From the NCBI RefSeq assembly GCF_002806995.1, contig NZ_NIHE01000004.1:62001-126000 (forward strand): DNA of 64,000 nt, given 5' to 3'. Shown piece after piece: positions 53,071 through 61,439 of this stretch. The notes beneath the pieces are model-generated. The model worked only from the letters and a program-made list of their open reading frames with translations. It ran no database searches and was not told where the DNA came from. A program made the translations under genes and the position numbers. How positions within the stretch are numbered: position 1 is the stretch's first letter; the number at the start of each line of letters is the position of its first letter. This DNA is from Confluentibacter lentus (lineage in GTDB: Bacteria > Bacteroidota > Bacteroidia > Flavobacteriales > Flavobacteriaceae).

Positions 53071-53847
53071 TTAAACTCTCACAACAAAATTCTCTTTATT
53101 CACTTGTTCTTTCCTAAAAAAAACAAATCCCCAAAAAAAAGTATCGATGGTTAGGGTTACTTTTGGATGTTGTTTAATGATTTCCCAAGCATCGGTCATT
53201 GATTTGGACCAATAAATATCATCAAAAATAAATACGGAATCGTTGTGGGTGGTTTCTAAAAGTGATTCAAAATAATTTAAAGTGGCTTCTTTTTGATGGT
53301 TACCATCGAAAAAAATGAGGTTTAAGGTTCTTGGTTTAAGGTCTTTTATGACTTCATTAAAATTTCCAGTAATTAGTTGGATGTTTTCTAGATTGTATTT
53401 TTTAAAAGTTGATTTCGTGAATTTCGAAATATTCGGGCAGCCTTCAATAGTTATAACATTCGCATTTGGGTTAGCCAAACTCATGGCATGTGTTGCAACG
53501 CCCAGCGATGTGCCTAATTCCAGTATGTTTTTAGATTTAAAATAGGTAGAAAGTCTGTATAAAAGTTTGGCTCTTTTATTGGTGGTGCCAGCGTTTTTGG
53601 CCATTTCAGAAACAAGGCGTTCTTGTTGTTTTGTGGCATGGGAGCCGACTCCTAAATCGGTTACCTTAATTTTCGTTCTATTTTTTAGAAGCTCTTTTTT
53701 GTAATTTATAATCTCTTTGTAAACTTCATAATGAGAGGTATCATAAAAACACTTCGTCACCAAATTAAACACAAAAGGCGAGTGCACACCATGTTGGTTG
53801 GTGGATTTGATTAGGAATTTTATGTATTGTTTAATTTGGTACAACAT
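53071..53847 (-). CDS. Class I SAM-dependent methyltransferase (O-methyltransferase-like)
   Basis: 258 residues, cytosolic. N-terminal segment MLYQIKQYIKFLIKSTNQHG is followed by VHSPFVFNLVTKCFYD, a conserved opening in Bacteroidota. SAM-binding motif I is ILELGTSLGVATHAMSLANP, then VITIEGCPNISKFTKSTF and LNLIFFDGNHQKEATLNYFE with the aspartate typical of catechol-type O-methyltransferases; IFDDIYWSKSMTDAWE completes the fold. Acceptor unknown. Lies between two repeat elements, upstream of the adenosyltransferase. Confidence 0.87.
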   Translation of the reverse strand: MLYQIKQYIKFLIKSTNQHGVHSPFVFNLVTKCFYDTSHYEVYKEIINYKKELLKNRTKIKVTDLGVGSHATKQQERLVSEMAKNAGTTNKRAKLLYRLSTYFKSKNILELGTSLGVATHAMSLANPNANVITIEGCPNISKFTKSTFKKYNLENIQLITGNFNEVIKDLKPRTLNLIFFDGNHQKEATLNYFESLLETTHNDSVFIFDDIYWSKSMTDAWEIIKQHPKVTLTIDTFFWGFVFFRKEQVNKENFVVRV

Positions 53848-53858
53848 ATTTTATACTT

Positions 53859-53975
53859 GTTCTCGATACAAAATATTTCGTTCCTCAATATTTCACTCGA
53901 ACTGACATAACTATAAAATTTATGTTGTCACTTCGAGTGAATTTGTTTCCAATAGAGAAACAAATTTGTATCGAG
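53859..53975. repeat. Long imperfect inverted repeat (CTCGATAC...GTATCGAG)
   Basis: The left arm begins CTCGATACAAAATATTTCG and contains TCACTCGAACTGACATAA; the right arm reads TTATGTTGTCACTTCGAGTG and ends CAAATTTGTATCGAG. The arms pair imperfectly across most of their ~50 bases. The left half resembles the inner part of the repeat at 52216-52265. It fills the gap between the ABC-F and methyltransferase genes. Confidence 0.72.
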
Positions 53976-53987
53976 GCGTTTTTAGCT

Positions 53988-55847
53988 TTATTCCAATTTC
54001 GCCAACAACTCCAACCAGCGTTCTTCTTTAGCTTCTATATCATCCAGAATTTTCTGTAATGCTTCGGATAGTTTGTTAATCTCATCAGGAGATAAATCGG
54101 GGTTATTAAATTTTGCTTCCAGTTCTTTTTTGTCATAGGCAAGGGAATTCAGCTTACTTTCAATGTTTTTAAGTTCTTTCTCTTCGTTGTAGGTTAGCTT
54201 ATTATCCTCGGTTTTTTTCCATGCTTTTTTATCTTTCTTTTCTTCAGAAGTATTGGAAATCACGGGTTGGCTATCTTCATAAACACGGTAATCGGTATAA
54301 TTTCCGGGGAAATCTTCAATGACACCTTCGCCTTTAAAAACAAAAAGGTGATCTACCACCTTATCCATAAAATAGCGGTCGTGCGATACCACAATCACAC
54401 ATCCGGGAAAATCCAATAAGAAACTTTCCAACACATTTAAAGTGACAATATCCAAATCGTTGGTCGGTTCATCAAGGATTAAAAAATTAGGATTCTGAAT
54501 TAAAACGGTACACAAATACAAGCGTTTACGTTCGCCACCACTCAATTTTTCAACAAAATCGTATTGTTTTTTTCGGTTGAATAGAAAGCGTTCCAAGAGT
54601 TGCTGTGCACTTATTTGTTTTCCCTTTTTTAAGGGAATGTAATCGCCAAAATCCTTAATAACATCAATCACTTTTTGCTCTGGTTTTATGGCAATGCCGT
54701 TTTGGGTATAATACCCAAATTTAACGGTGTCGCCTTTAATGATTTTTCCAGAATCTGGTTGATCGGTTTGGGTTAAAAGATTTAAAAACGTGGTTTTTCC
54801 TGTGCCATTTTTACCAATAATGCCCGTGCGCTCACCATTTTTAAATAGGTATTCAAAACCATTAAGAATCACTTTGTCCTTAAATGATTTATGGACTTTA
54901 TGGAATTCAACAACTTTGCCGCCTAAGCGTTCCATATTGAGTTCCAATTGCACTTCATAATCGTTCCGGCGTTGACTGGCACGGTGTTTTATATCGTGAA
55001 AATCATCGATTCTCGATTTCGATTTTGTCGTTCTGGCTTTGGGCTGGCGGCGCATCCATTCCAACTCCTTTTTGAAGAGTTGTTTGGCTTTACCGGTTTC
55101 TACTTCGGTTTGTTCAATTCTAGCCTCACGTTTTTCTAGATAATAGGAGTAGTTGCCTTTATAGCTATAGAGCTGGCCTTCATCTAATTCAATGATTTCA
55201 TTGCACACACGTTCCAAAAAATAACGGTCGTGCGTCACCATAAAAAGCGTCATGTTTTCCTTGGCGAAAAAAGATTCCAACCATTCAATCATTTCCAAAT
55301 CCAAATGATTGGTAGGCTCATCCAAAATCAATAAATCGGGTTTGTTTATTAAGGCGTTTGCTAATGACAGTCGTTTCTTTTGTCCGCCAGAAAGTGTGCT
55401 TACTTTTTGATTTAAATCCTCCAGATTTAATTTGAACAGTATTTGTTTGTATTGGGTTTCAAAATCCCAAGCTTGATGTTGTTCCATTTGCTCAAACGCC
55501 TTTTGGTAGGCATCGGAATCCTCGGGGTCTAAAAGTGCATGTTCGTAATTTAAAATGACTTTTAAAATGGGATTATCACTTGCAAAAATGGTTTCTTCAA
55601 TAGTTAAATCCTTATCTAATTTTGGGTCTTGCGATAAGAACGCCACTTTAATATCTTTTCTGTAGATGACGTTTCCAGAATCGGCTTCATCCTCGCCCGA
55701 AAGAATATTTAAAATAGAGGTTTTTCCCGTGCCGTTTTTAGCCACAAAGGCTATTTTTTGGTCTTTATGGACACTAAAAGAGAGGTTTTCAAACAGCGTT
55801 AGCTCTCCGTAGGATTTTGATATGTTTTCGACAGTTAAATAATTCAA
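53988..55847 (-). CDS. ABC-F family ATPase (Uup-like)
   Basis: No ATG is available; the frame begins at TTG 55865, but a second TTG at 55847 gives the normal family start MNYLTVENISKSYGELTLFE, so I choose it (about 619 residues). Two ABC cassettes: Walker A VAKNGTGKTSILN and IGKNGTGKTTFLN; signatures LSGGQKKRLSLANALI and LSGGERKRLYLCTVLI; Walker B DLLILDEPTNHLD and NFLILDEPTNDLD. Between them is the ABC-F linker, and a coiled C-terminal Uup-type arm follows (KELEAKFNNPDLSPDEINKL). No membrane segments. ABC-F proteins act on ribosomes or, for Uup, nucleic acid. Confidence 0.92.
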   Translation of the reverse strand: MNYLTVENISKSYGELTLFENLSFSVHKDQKIAFVAKNGTGKTSILNILSGEDEADSGNVIYRKDIKVAFLSQDPKLDKDLTIEETIFASDNPILKVILNYEHALLDPEDSDAYQKAFEQMEQHQAWDFETQYKQILFKLNLEDLNQKVSTLSGGQKKRLSLANALINKPDLLILDEPTNHLDLEMIEWLESFFAKENMTLFMVTHDRYFLERVCNEIIELDEGQLYSYKGNYSYYLEKREARIEQTEVETGKAKQLFKKELEWMRRQPKARTTKSKSRIDDFHDIKHRASQRRNDYEVQLELNMERLGGKVVEFHKVHKSFKDKVILNGFEYLFKNGERTGIIGKNGTGKTTFLNLLTQTDQPDSGKIIKGDTVKFGYYTQNGIAIKPEQKVIDVIKDFGDYIPLKKGKQISAQQLLERFLFNRKKQYDFVEKLSGGERKRLYLCTVLIQNPNFLILDEPTNDLDIVTLNVLESFLLDFPGCVIVVSHDRYFMDKVVDHLFVFKGEGVIEDFPGNYTDYRVYEDSQPVISNTSEEKKDKKAWKKTEDNKLTYNEEKELKNIESKLNSLAYDKKELEAKFNNPDLSPDEINKLSEALQKILDDIEAKEERWLELLAKLE

Positions 55848-55908
55848 GGCGTATTTTTTTTGCAAAGAACGGATAAAAAACCAAAAATAACAGTATTAGT
55901 TTTATTGT

Positions 55909-55930
55909 TACCTTTGAAAAGTTATATTTG
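55909..55930 (+). promoter_or_regulatory. Promoter -7 elements of the polysaccharide export operon
   Basis: Two successive boxes match TAnnTTTG: TACCTTTG at 55909 and TATATTTG at 55923, ending 19 bases before the ATG at 55950. Neither has a good TTG 19 bases upstream. The second is better placed for the start. Confidence 0.5.
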
Positions 55931-55949
55931 TGGTAAATCCATTTACTTT

Positions 55950-56750
55950 ATGATAAAACAATTTTCATTGTTTGTAAGTATAACAACTGCCGTGTTGTGT
56001 TCCTCATGCATCACCAATAAAGATGTTGTTTATCTACAGGATAAAGGAACTGTCATTCCTGATTCTTTGGCTATTAAAGAATTATCAAAGCCGTATAGAG
56101 TACAAGTTAATGATATTTTAAGTATTAATGTCAAGGCTTTGGATGAAGAGCTAACAGCAATTTTTAATCCTGTTGAAACTACAAATTTAAACGTAAATCA
56201 AGGACAATCATCATTGTATTTTAATGGTTTCACGGTGGATTTACATGGCAATATTAAGTTTCCTATTTTGGGTGATATTAACGTGTTGGGATATACGATT
56301 AAAGATATTGAAGATAAGGTGAAAACCGAATTGCTAGCCCAATATTTTAAAGAAACTGCTGAAATATTTGTAACGGTTAAATTGGCTGGATTAAGATATA
56401 CTGTAACTGGAGAGGTTGGAGGGACAGGCATTTACACACTTTATCAAGATAGGGCAAATATTATTGAAGCGTTGGCAAATGCTGGCGATATTAGCCAAAC
56501 AGGTGACAGGACAGATGTTTTGGTGGTAAGGCAATATCCTGATGGGCAAAAAATCCATCATATAGATCTAACAGATATAACAGCGATGCATTCGCCCTAT
56601 TATTATATTCAGCCGAACGATATTATTTTGGTAAAGCCTTTAAAACGTAAAGCCATAGGTGCTGGACAAACGGCCTTTCAAAATTTAACGACTATAGCAT
56701 CCATATTATCTGTATTGGTATCTACCTATTTTTTAACTAAAAATCTTTAA
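55950..56750 (+). CDS. wza: Polysaccharide export outer-membrane lipoprotein (Wza/OPX family)
   Basis: The frame extends upstream to 55860, but the ATG at 55950 begins a lipoprotein signal (MIKQFSLFVSITTAVLCSSC), giving 266 residues. The Poly_export domain starts PYRVQVNDILSINVKALDEE and includes TVDLHGNIKFPILGDINVLG, then SLBB-type YTVTGEVGGTGIYTLYQDRA and YYIQPNDIILVKPLKRKAIG, and a C-terminal membrane helix. OPX proteins form the outer-membrane channel for capsule or exopolysaccharide. Shorter than E. coli Wza, usual for Bacteroidota. First gene of the locus. Confidence 0.9.
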   Translation: MIKQFSLFVSITTAVLCSSCITNKDVVYLQDKGTVIPDSLAIKELSKPYRVQVNDILSINVKALDEELTAIFNPVETTNLNVNQGQSSLYFNGFTVDLHGNIKFPILGDINVLGYTIKDIEDKVKTELLAQYFKETAEIFVTVKLAGLRYTVTGEVGGTGIYTLYQDRANIIEALANAGDISQTGDRTDVLVVRQYPDGQKIHHIDLTDITAMHSPYYYIQPNDIILVKPLKRKAIGAGQTAFQNLTTIASILSVLVSTYFLTKNL

Positions 56751-56759
56751 TATTTCATT

Positions 56760-59225
56760 ATGATTGAAGAATTTGAAGTTTCAGAATCCAATACAAGTTT
56801 TGATATTAAAAAGTTTTTATTCAGGGCTTTAAGTTATTGGAAGATATTTGTAATACTTTTAGCTATTGGTGTTTTTTACGTGTATCAAAAAAATATTCGG
56901 GAAGAGTTTTCATACCGTTTAGGAACCAAAATTTCTATTGAAGATGATAGTAATCCCTTATTTACATCCACTCAAAGTTTAAATTTCAACTGGGGGGGCG
57001 TAACCTCTAAAGTACAAACCATGATTGTAACGCTTAAGTCGCGTTCGCATCATGAAAAAGTGGTGGATAGATTAGAGTTTTATAAAAGTTATTTGAAGCA
57101 AGGGCGTTTTAGAAAACAAGATATTTACAAAGCATCCCCTTTTAGGTTTAATCATGATTATAATTTTCCGCAGCTTATAAATATTCCCATCGAAATCACA
57201 TTTTTGGATGCCAGTTCCTTTGAGATGCAAATAGAATTTCCCGGAAATACGGCAACGGTTCAAAATTATATGACAAAAGAACTTTCAAGTGTTGATGTAC
57301 CTGTTGGTGTTTTTAAAAGGCGCTACAAATTTGGAGAATCCATTGAATTGCCATTTTTAAAAGGCATTATTAATTTAGCGGAAAACAGGGTTGCAGTTCC
57401 TGAGGAAGATTATTTTATTCAGTTTGCTAGTTTTGATGCCGTGGTGGCAAGTTATCAAGGCAGAACATCGATTGCCAATACGGCAAATTCCCCAATTCTT
57501 GATATCGCTCTTATTGATAAAAACACCGAAAAAATAGTTGATTATTTAAATACGGTCGTTGCTGTTTTAAGTGATGATCAGCTAGATAGAAAAAATCAGT
57601 ATGCATCCAATGCTATAAAATTTATTGATGAACAAATATCGAGAGTTCAAACAGAGTTGACCGATAATGCTGAGGCTTTGAATGATTATAGAAAGGACAA
57701 CAAAATTTATAATTTAACTGATGATAGTAGCCTATTAAATGAAAAATTAGCCAAATTAGATACAGAAAAAGAATTCATCAACAGGCAATTAAATTATTAT
57801 TCAAATCTTAAAAACTATTTATTAACCAGTAGCTCATTTACCGAAATACCAGCACCTTCCATAGCAGGAATTACAGACCCCAATATTTTGAACAATGTCT
57901 CCAAAATTAATGAACTCTCTGTAGAAAAATCGAAATTACAATATTCTGTAAGGAGCGAAACATCCGTGTTTAATGATTTAAATAGACAGGTAGAAGGCTT
58001 GAAAAATGTATTACTTGAAAACATTAGTTCAGTCACAAATAGTTTAAGGAGAGATTTGAATTCAATAAATTCAGATTTAAGTCGTGTGGAGGCCGAGTTT
58101 AGTAAATTGCCCGAAGACCAACAAAAGCTCATTACCATCCAACGTCAATATTCACTAAGTGAACAGACCTATAATGTGTTTTTGGCTAAACGAGGAGAGG
58201 CTGAAATTATTAAAGCATCTAACGTGTCGGATATATTGATTATAGACCCAGCAAAAAATACTGGAGCCACACTTTTAGGCAGGAATTTAAACATACGCTA
58301 TGTATTTGCTCTTTTTGTAGCCTTATTAATTCCACTACTATTGGCTTTTATTCTAACGTTTTTAGATAATAGTATCCATAGCCCCATGGATGTAGAGCAG
58401 TTATCGTCCATCCCAATTTTAGGGGTTATAGGTAAAAATAATCTTGACAATAATTTAGTGGTCCACAGAAAACCTAAATCGGCTGTTGCCGAAGCATTTA
58501 GGGCAGTTCGTTCTAATTTACAGTATTATTATAAATCGCAAGATTTAGAGGGAGCAAAGACACTGTTGGTGACTTCTTCGGTTAGTGGGGAGGGAAAAAC
58601 GTTTTGTTCCATAAACATAGCTACGGTTTTTGCATTGAGTGGAAAGAAAACCATTTTGCTAGGGCTGGATTTGAGGAAGCCAAAGATTTTTGGGGATTTT
58701 AATATTAAAAATGATATCGGCGTTGTTAACTATTTAATCGGTCAGGAATCATTAGATACGGTTATTCAGCACACAGAAATTGGCCATTTAGATGTTATTA
58801 CATCGGGACCTATTCCACCCAACCCGTCCGAATTGCTCATCAATGAAAAGCTGCATGAACTCATTACAATTTTAAAAACGAAATATGATTATATTGTTTT
58901 AGATACCCCCCCGGTAGGTTTAGTTTCGGATGCTTTAGAATTGTTGGATCATGTAGATGTGTCTTTATATGTTGTTCGTCAGGATTATACCAAGAAAGGC
59001 ATGCTCAATTTTATTAACGAAAAGTATAAAACCAAACAGATTAAAAACATTAGTTTAATCTATAATGGCTATGACCAAAAAGCAAAATACGGCTATGGTT
59101 ACGGCTATGGTTACGGCTATGGTTATGGCTACGGAAATTATGCCAACGGATACCATGATGATGCCAATCAAAAATTAAGTTTCGTAAATAAATTGAAACG
59201 TGTATTTAAGATTAACAACTCATAA
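56760..59225 (+). CDS. wzc: Polysaccharide co-polymerase and tyrosine autokinase (Wzc family)
   Basis: 821 residues. A Wzz domain with helices near residues 31-47 and 510-530 flanks a long periplasmic coiled-coil region (LSVEKSKLQYSVRSETSVFN; LDRKNQYASNAIKFIDEQIS). The cytosolic BY-kinase has Walker A SSVSGEGKTFCSIN (Lys613), LLGLDLRKPKIFGDF and DYIVLDTPPVGLVSDA. The C-terminus carries eight Tyr-Gly pairs and two more tyrosines, the likely autophosphorylation cluster. It controls chain length and export with the OPX protein, ten bases upstream. Confidence 0.93.
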   Translation: MIEEFEVSESNTSFDIKKFLFRALSYWKIFVILLAIGVFYVYQKNIREEFSYRLGTKISIEDDSNPLFTSTQSLNFNWGGVTSKVQTMIVTLKSRSHHEKVVDRLEFYKSYLKQGRFRKQDIYKASPFRFNHDYNFPQLINIPIEITFLDASSFEMQIEFPGNTATVQNYMTKELSSVDVPVGVFKRRYKFGESIELPFLKGIINLAENRVAVPEEDYFIQFASFDAVVASYQGRTSIANTANSPILDIALIDKNTEKIVDYLNTVVAVLSDDQLDRKNQYASNAIKFIDEQISRVQTELTDNAEALNDYRKDNKIYNLTDDSSLLNEKLAKLDTEKEFINRQLNYYSNLKNYLLTSSSFTEIPAPSIAGITDPNILNNVSKINELSVEKSKLQYSVRSETSVFNDLNRQVEGLKNVLLENISSVTNSLRRDLNSINSDLSRVEAEFSKLPEDQQKLITIQRQYSLSEQTYNVFLAKRGEAEIIKASNVSDILIIDPAKNTGATLLGRNLNIRYVFALFVALLIPLLLAFILTFLDNSIHSPMDVEQLSSIPILGVIGKNNLDNNLVVHRKPKSAVAEAFRAVRSNLQYYYKSQDLEGAKTLLVTSSVSGEGKTFCSINIATVFALSGKKTILLGLDLRKPKIFGDFNIKNDIGVVNYLIGQESLDTVIQHTEIGHLDVITSGPIPPNPSELLINEKLHELITILKTKYDYIVLDTPPVGLVSDALELLDHVDVSLYVVRQDYTKKGMLNFINEKYKTKQIKNISLIYNGYDQKAKYGYGYGYGYGYGYGYGNYANGYHDDANQKLSFVNKLKRVFKINNS
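59088..59135 (+). repeat. In-frame hexanucleotide tandem repeat coding for eight Tyr-Gly units
   Basis: Eight TAY-GGN units, mostly in a 12-base pattern TACGGCTATGGT, encode the tyrosine-rich tail of the kinase. Gain or loss of units would alter tyrosine number without shifting the frame. Confidence 0.9.
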
Positions 59226-59251
59226 ATTCATAATAGTTAAATATCAAGTTA

Positions 59252-60148
59252 TTGGATAATAAAAAAGCAAATCAAGATTGGCTATATACAATTTCTCCAA
59301 AAAATAGTGCCATAAACCTTAATTTTAAAGAGATTTGGTATTATCGCGATTTGTTATTGCTGTTTGTAAAGCGTGATGTTATAACCCTTTATAAACAAAC
59401 TATTTTAGGGCCTTTGTGGTATTTTATACAGCCCTTATTTACATCTATAATTTTTACGTTGGTTTTTAATACTATAGCTGATATAAAAACTGGGGCAGGG
59501 GTGCCGCCTTTCTTGTTTAATTTGGCTGGGATAAGCGCATGGAATTACTTTAGCGCTTGCCTAAATGGCACAAGTGATACGTTTAAACAGAATCAAGGCA
59601 TTTTTGGAAAGGTTTATTTTCCTCGGGTTATCATGCCAATGGCAACTGTGTTGTCAAACCTTATTAAGTTTGGTATCCAGCTGTTGGTGTTTGTTAGTTT
59701 CTATATCTATTTTGTATTTTTTACAGACATAGCTTATAACACCTCTCCAAGTATCTACATAATATGGCTGCCATTAGTTGTTATCATTATGGCTTTAATG
59801 GGTTTGGGTTTTGGTATGATGATTTCTTCCATGACTACAAAATACCGCGATTTGAGTTTTTTGGTTGGTTTTGGCGTACAATTATTAATGTATGGTTCTG
59901 CCGTTATGTACCCTGTTTCGTTAATACAAGATAAAGTACAGCTAGGCGAATTGCCTATTTGGGTTGGGAACGTCATTGAATATAATCCTATGACAACTGT
60001 TATAGAAATGTTTCGTTTCATGATGCTAAATGTGGGAAGCTTTTCATTTATAAAATTAATCTACGCAACAACCATTAGTGTGATTGTATTTTTATTGGGA
60101 TTAATTGTTTTTAATAGAACAGAACGACGGTTTATAGATACGGTTTAA
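59252..60148 (+). CDS. wzm: ABC polysaccharide transporter permease (Wzm family)
   Basis: 298 residues starting at TTG 59252. Six membrane helices. Opening LNFKEIWYYRDLLLLFVKRD and VITLYKQTILGPLWYFIQPL are the standard ABC-2 O-antigen/capsule permease blocks. YRDLSFLVGFGVQLLMYGSA and YNPMTTVIEMFRFMML are typical of the C-terminal half. It moves a completed polysaccharide or lipid-linked glycan across the inner membrane with the ATPase encoded two bases downstream. Confidence 0.93.
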   Translation: MDNKKANQDWLYTISPKNSAINLNFKEIWYYRDLLLLFVKRDVITLYKQTILGPLWYFIQPLFTSIIFTLVFNTIADIKTGAGVPPFLFNLAGISAWNYFSACLNGTSDTFKQNQGIFGKVYFPRVIMPMATVLSNLIKFGIQLLVFVSFYIYFVFFTDIAYNTSPSIYIIWLPLVVIIMALMGLGFGMMISSMTTKYRDLSFLVGFGVQLLMYGSAVMYPVSLIQDKVQLGELPIWVGNVIEYNPMTTVIEMFRFMMLNVGSFSFIKLIYATTISVIVFLLGLIVFNRTERRFIDTV

Positions 60149-60149
60149 T

Positions 60150-61439
60150 ATGAGTGACATAATACTAAAAGCCGAGAATATAAGCAAACAATATCGATTA
60201 GGTCTTGTGGGCACAGGTACCATCAGCCATGATTTAAACCGTTGGTGGCACAAAATTAGAGGTAAGGAAGACCCCTATTTAAAAATAGGAGACGTAAATG
60301 ATAGAAGCACCAAAGGAACTTCGGATTATGTTTGGGCATTACAGGATATTAATTTTGAAGTAAAGCAAGGCGAAGTTTTAGGTATCATAGGTAAAAATGG
60401 TGCCGGAAAATCAACCTTGCTAAAAATACTCTCAAAAGTCACTAGTCCAACTACAGGTGAAATTAAGACAAGAGGTCGAATCGCCTCGTTACTGGAAGTT
60501 GGTACAGGGTTCCATGGAGAAATGACAGGTAGGGAAAACATTTACCTTAATGGTGCTATCTTAGGAATGACCAAAAAAGAGATTGCCTCAAAAATCGATG
60601 CCATCATAGATTTTTCGGGCTGTGAGCGCTATATCGATACCCCTGTAAAACGTTATTCTTCGGGCATGACCGTGCGTTTAGCATTTGCCGTAGCCGCTTT
60701 TTTAGAGCCGGAAATTTTAGTGATAGATGAAGTATTGGCGGTAGGTGATGCCGAATTCCAAAAAAAGGCCATTGGTAAAATGCAGGATATTAGTAAGGGG
60801 GAAGGTAGAACGGTGTTGTTTGTGAGCCATAATATGGCGGCGGTGCAAGACTTGTGTTCAAGAATTATAATATTAGAAAGTGGTAAACTAATTTTTGAAG
60901 GAAATGTAAATATAGGAATATCAAAATACTTAAATCAAAATAATGTTTCTAAAGGTTTTGTAGATTTCAAAAAGGTCAATAATATAAAATCAGCTTCATT
61001 TTCACATTTTGAAATTACCAATCAAAAAGGAGAAATAACATCAAAGTTCAAATCAGGAGAGCCTATTACTTTTAAGACAATGGTCAGTGTTAAGCATCTT
61101 ATTAGAAATCCTGTTTTTAGTTTGCGTATTAGTGATTTAAATAACGTAAATATTATAACTTGGAGAAGCAATGATTTTAAAAAAGAACCTTTACCTAAAA
61201 TGCAAAAGAATAATTTTGAAGTTACTATAACTACAAAAACATTATATTTATTAAATGGAATTTATAATATTTCAATTGGTTTAGCAGATGGAAAAGAAGT
61301 TCTAGATTCAGAAATAAAATTTGAAAAATTTGAAATTTTTCCCTCAAAGCCAAATGATGAATTTCATTCGATAACAAAAGAAAAATCAACTAATAGTTTG
61401 ATTTATTCTGCTGCAATATGGAATGTTTATGAAAAATAG
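60150..61439 (+). CDS. wzt: ABC polysaccharide transporter ATPase with C-terminal substrate domain (Wzt family)
   Basis: 429 residues. Residues 1-245 form the ATPase: Walker A IIGKNGAGKSTLLKI (Lys87), signature YSSGMTVRLAFAVAA, Walker B EILVIDEVLAVGD and switch LFVSHNMAAV. Residues 260-429 (KSASFSHFEITNQKGEITSK, FKTMVSVKHLIRNPVFSLRI, LLNGIYNISIGLADGKEVLD) form a Wzt-C beta-sandwich, which in known systems recognises the end-modified glycan. Base composition falls sharply within this gene, from mixed codons in the ATPase to very AT-rich codons in the C-domain. Confidence 0.92.
   Translation: MSDIILKAENISKQYRLGLVGTGTISHDLNRWWHKIRGKEDPYLKIGDVNDRSTKGTSDYVWALQDINFEVKQGEVLGIIGKNGAGKSTLLKILSKVTSPTTGEIKTRGRIASLLEVGTGFHGEMTGRENIYLNGAILGMTKKEIASKIDAIIDFSGCERYIDTPVKRYSSGMTVRLAFAVAAFLEPEILVIDEVLAVGDAEFQKKAIGKMQDISKGEGRTVLFVSHNMAAVQDLCSRIIILESGKLIFEGNVNIGISKYLNQNNVSKGFVDFKKVNNIKSASFSHFEITNQKGEITSKFKSGEPITFKTMVSVKHLIRNPVFSLRISDLNNVNIITWRSNDFKKEPLPKMQKNNFEVTITTKTLYLLNGIYNISIGLADGKEVLDSEIKFEKFEIFPSKPNDEFHSITKEKSTNSLIYSAAIWNVYEK

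Noticed and set aside
59088-59135. Tandem repeat as a CRISPR fragment
   Set aside because: Units of six bases without spacers, in frame within a kinase gene.
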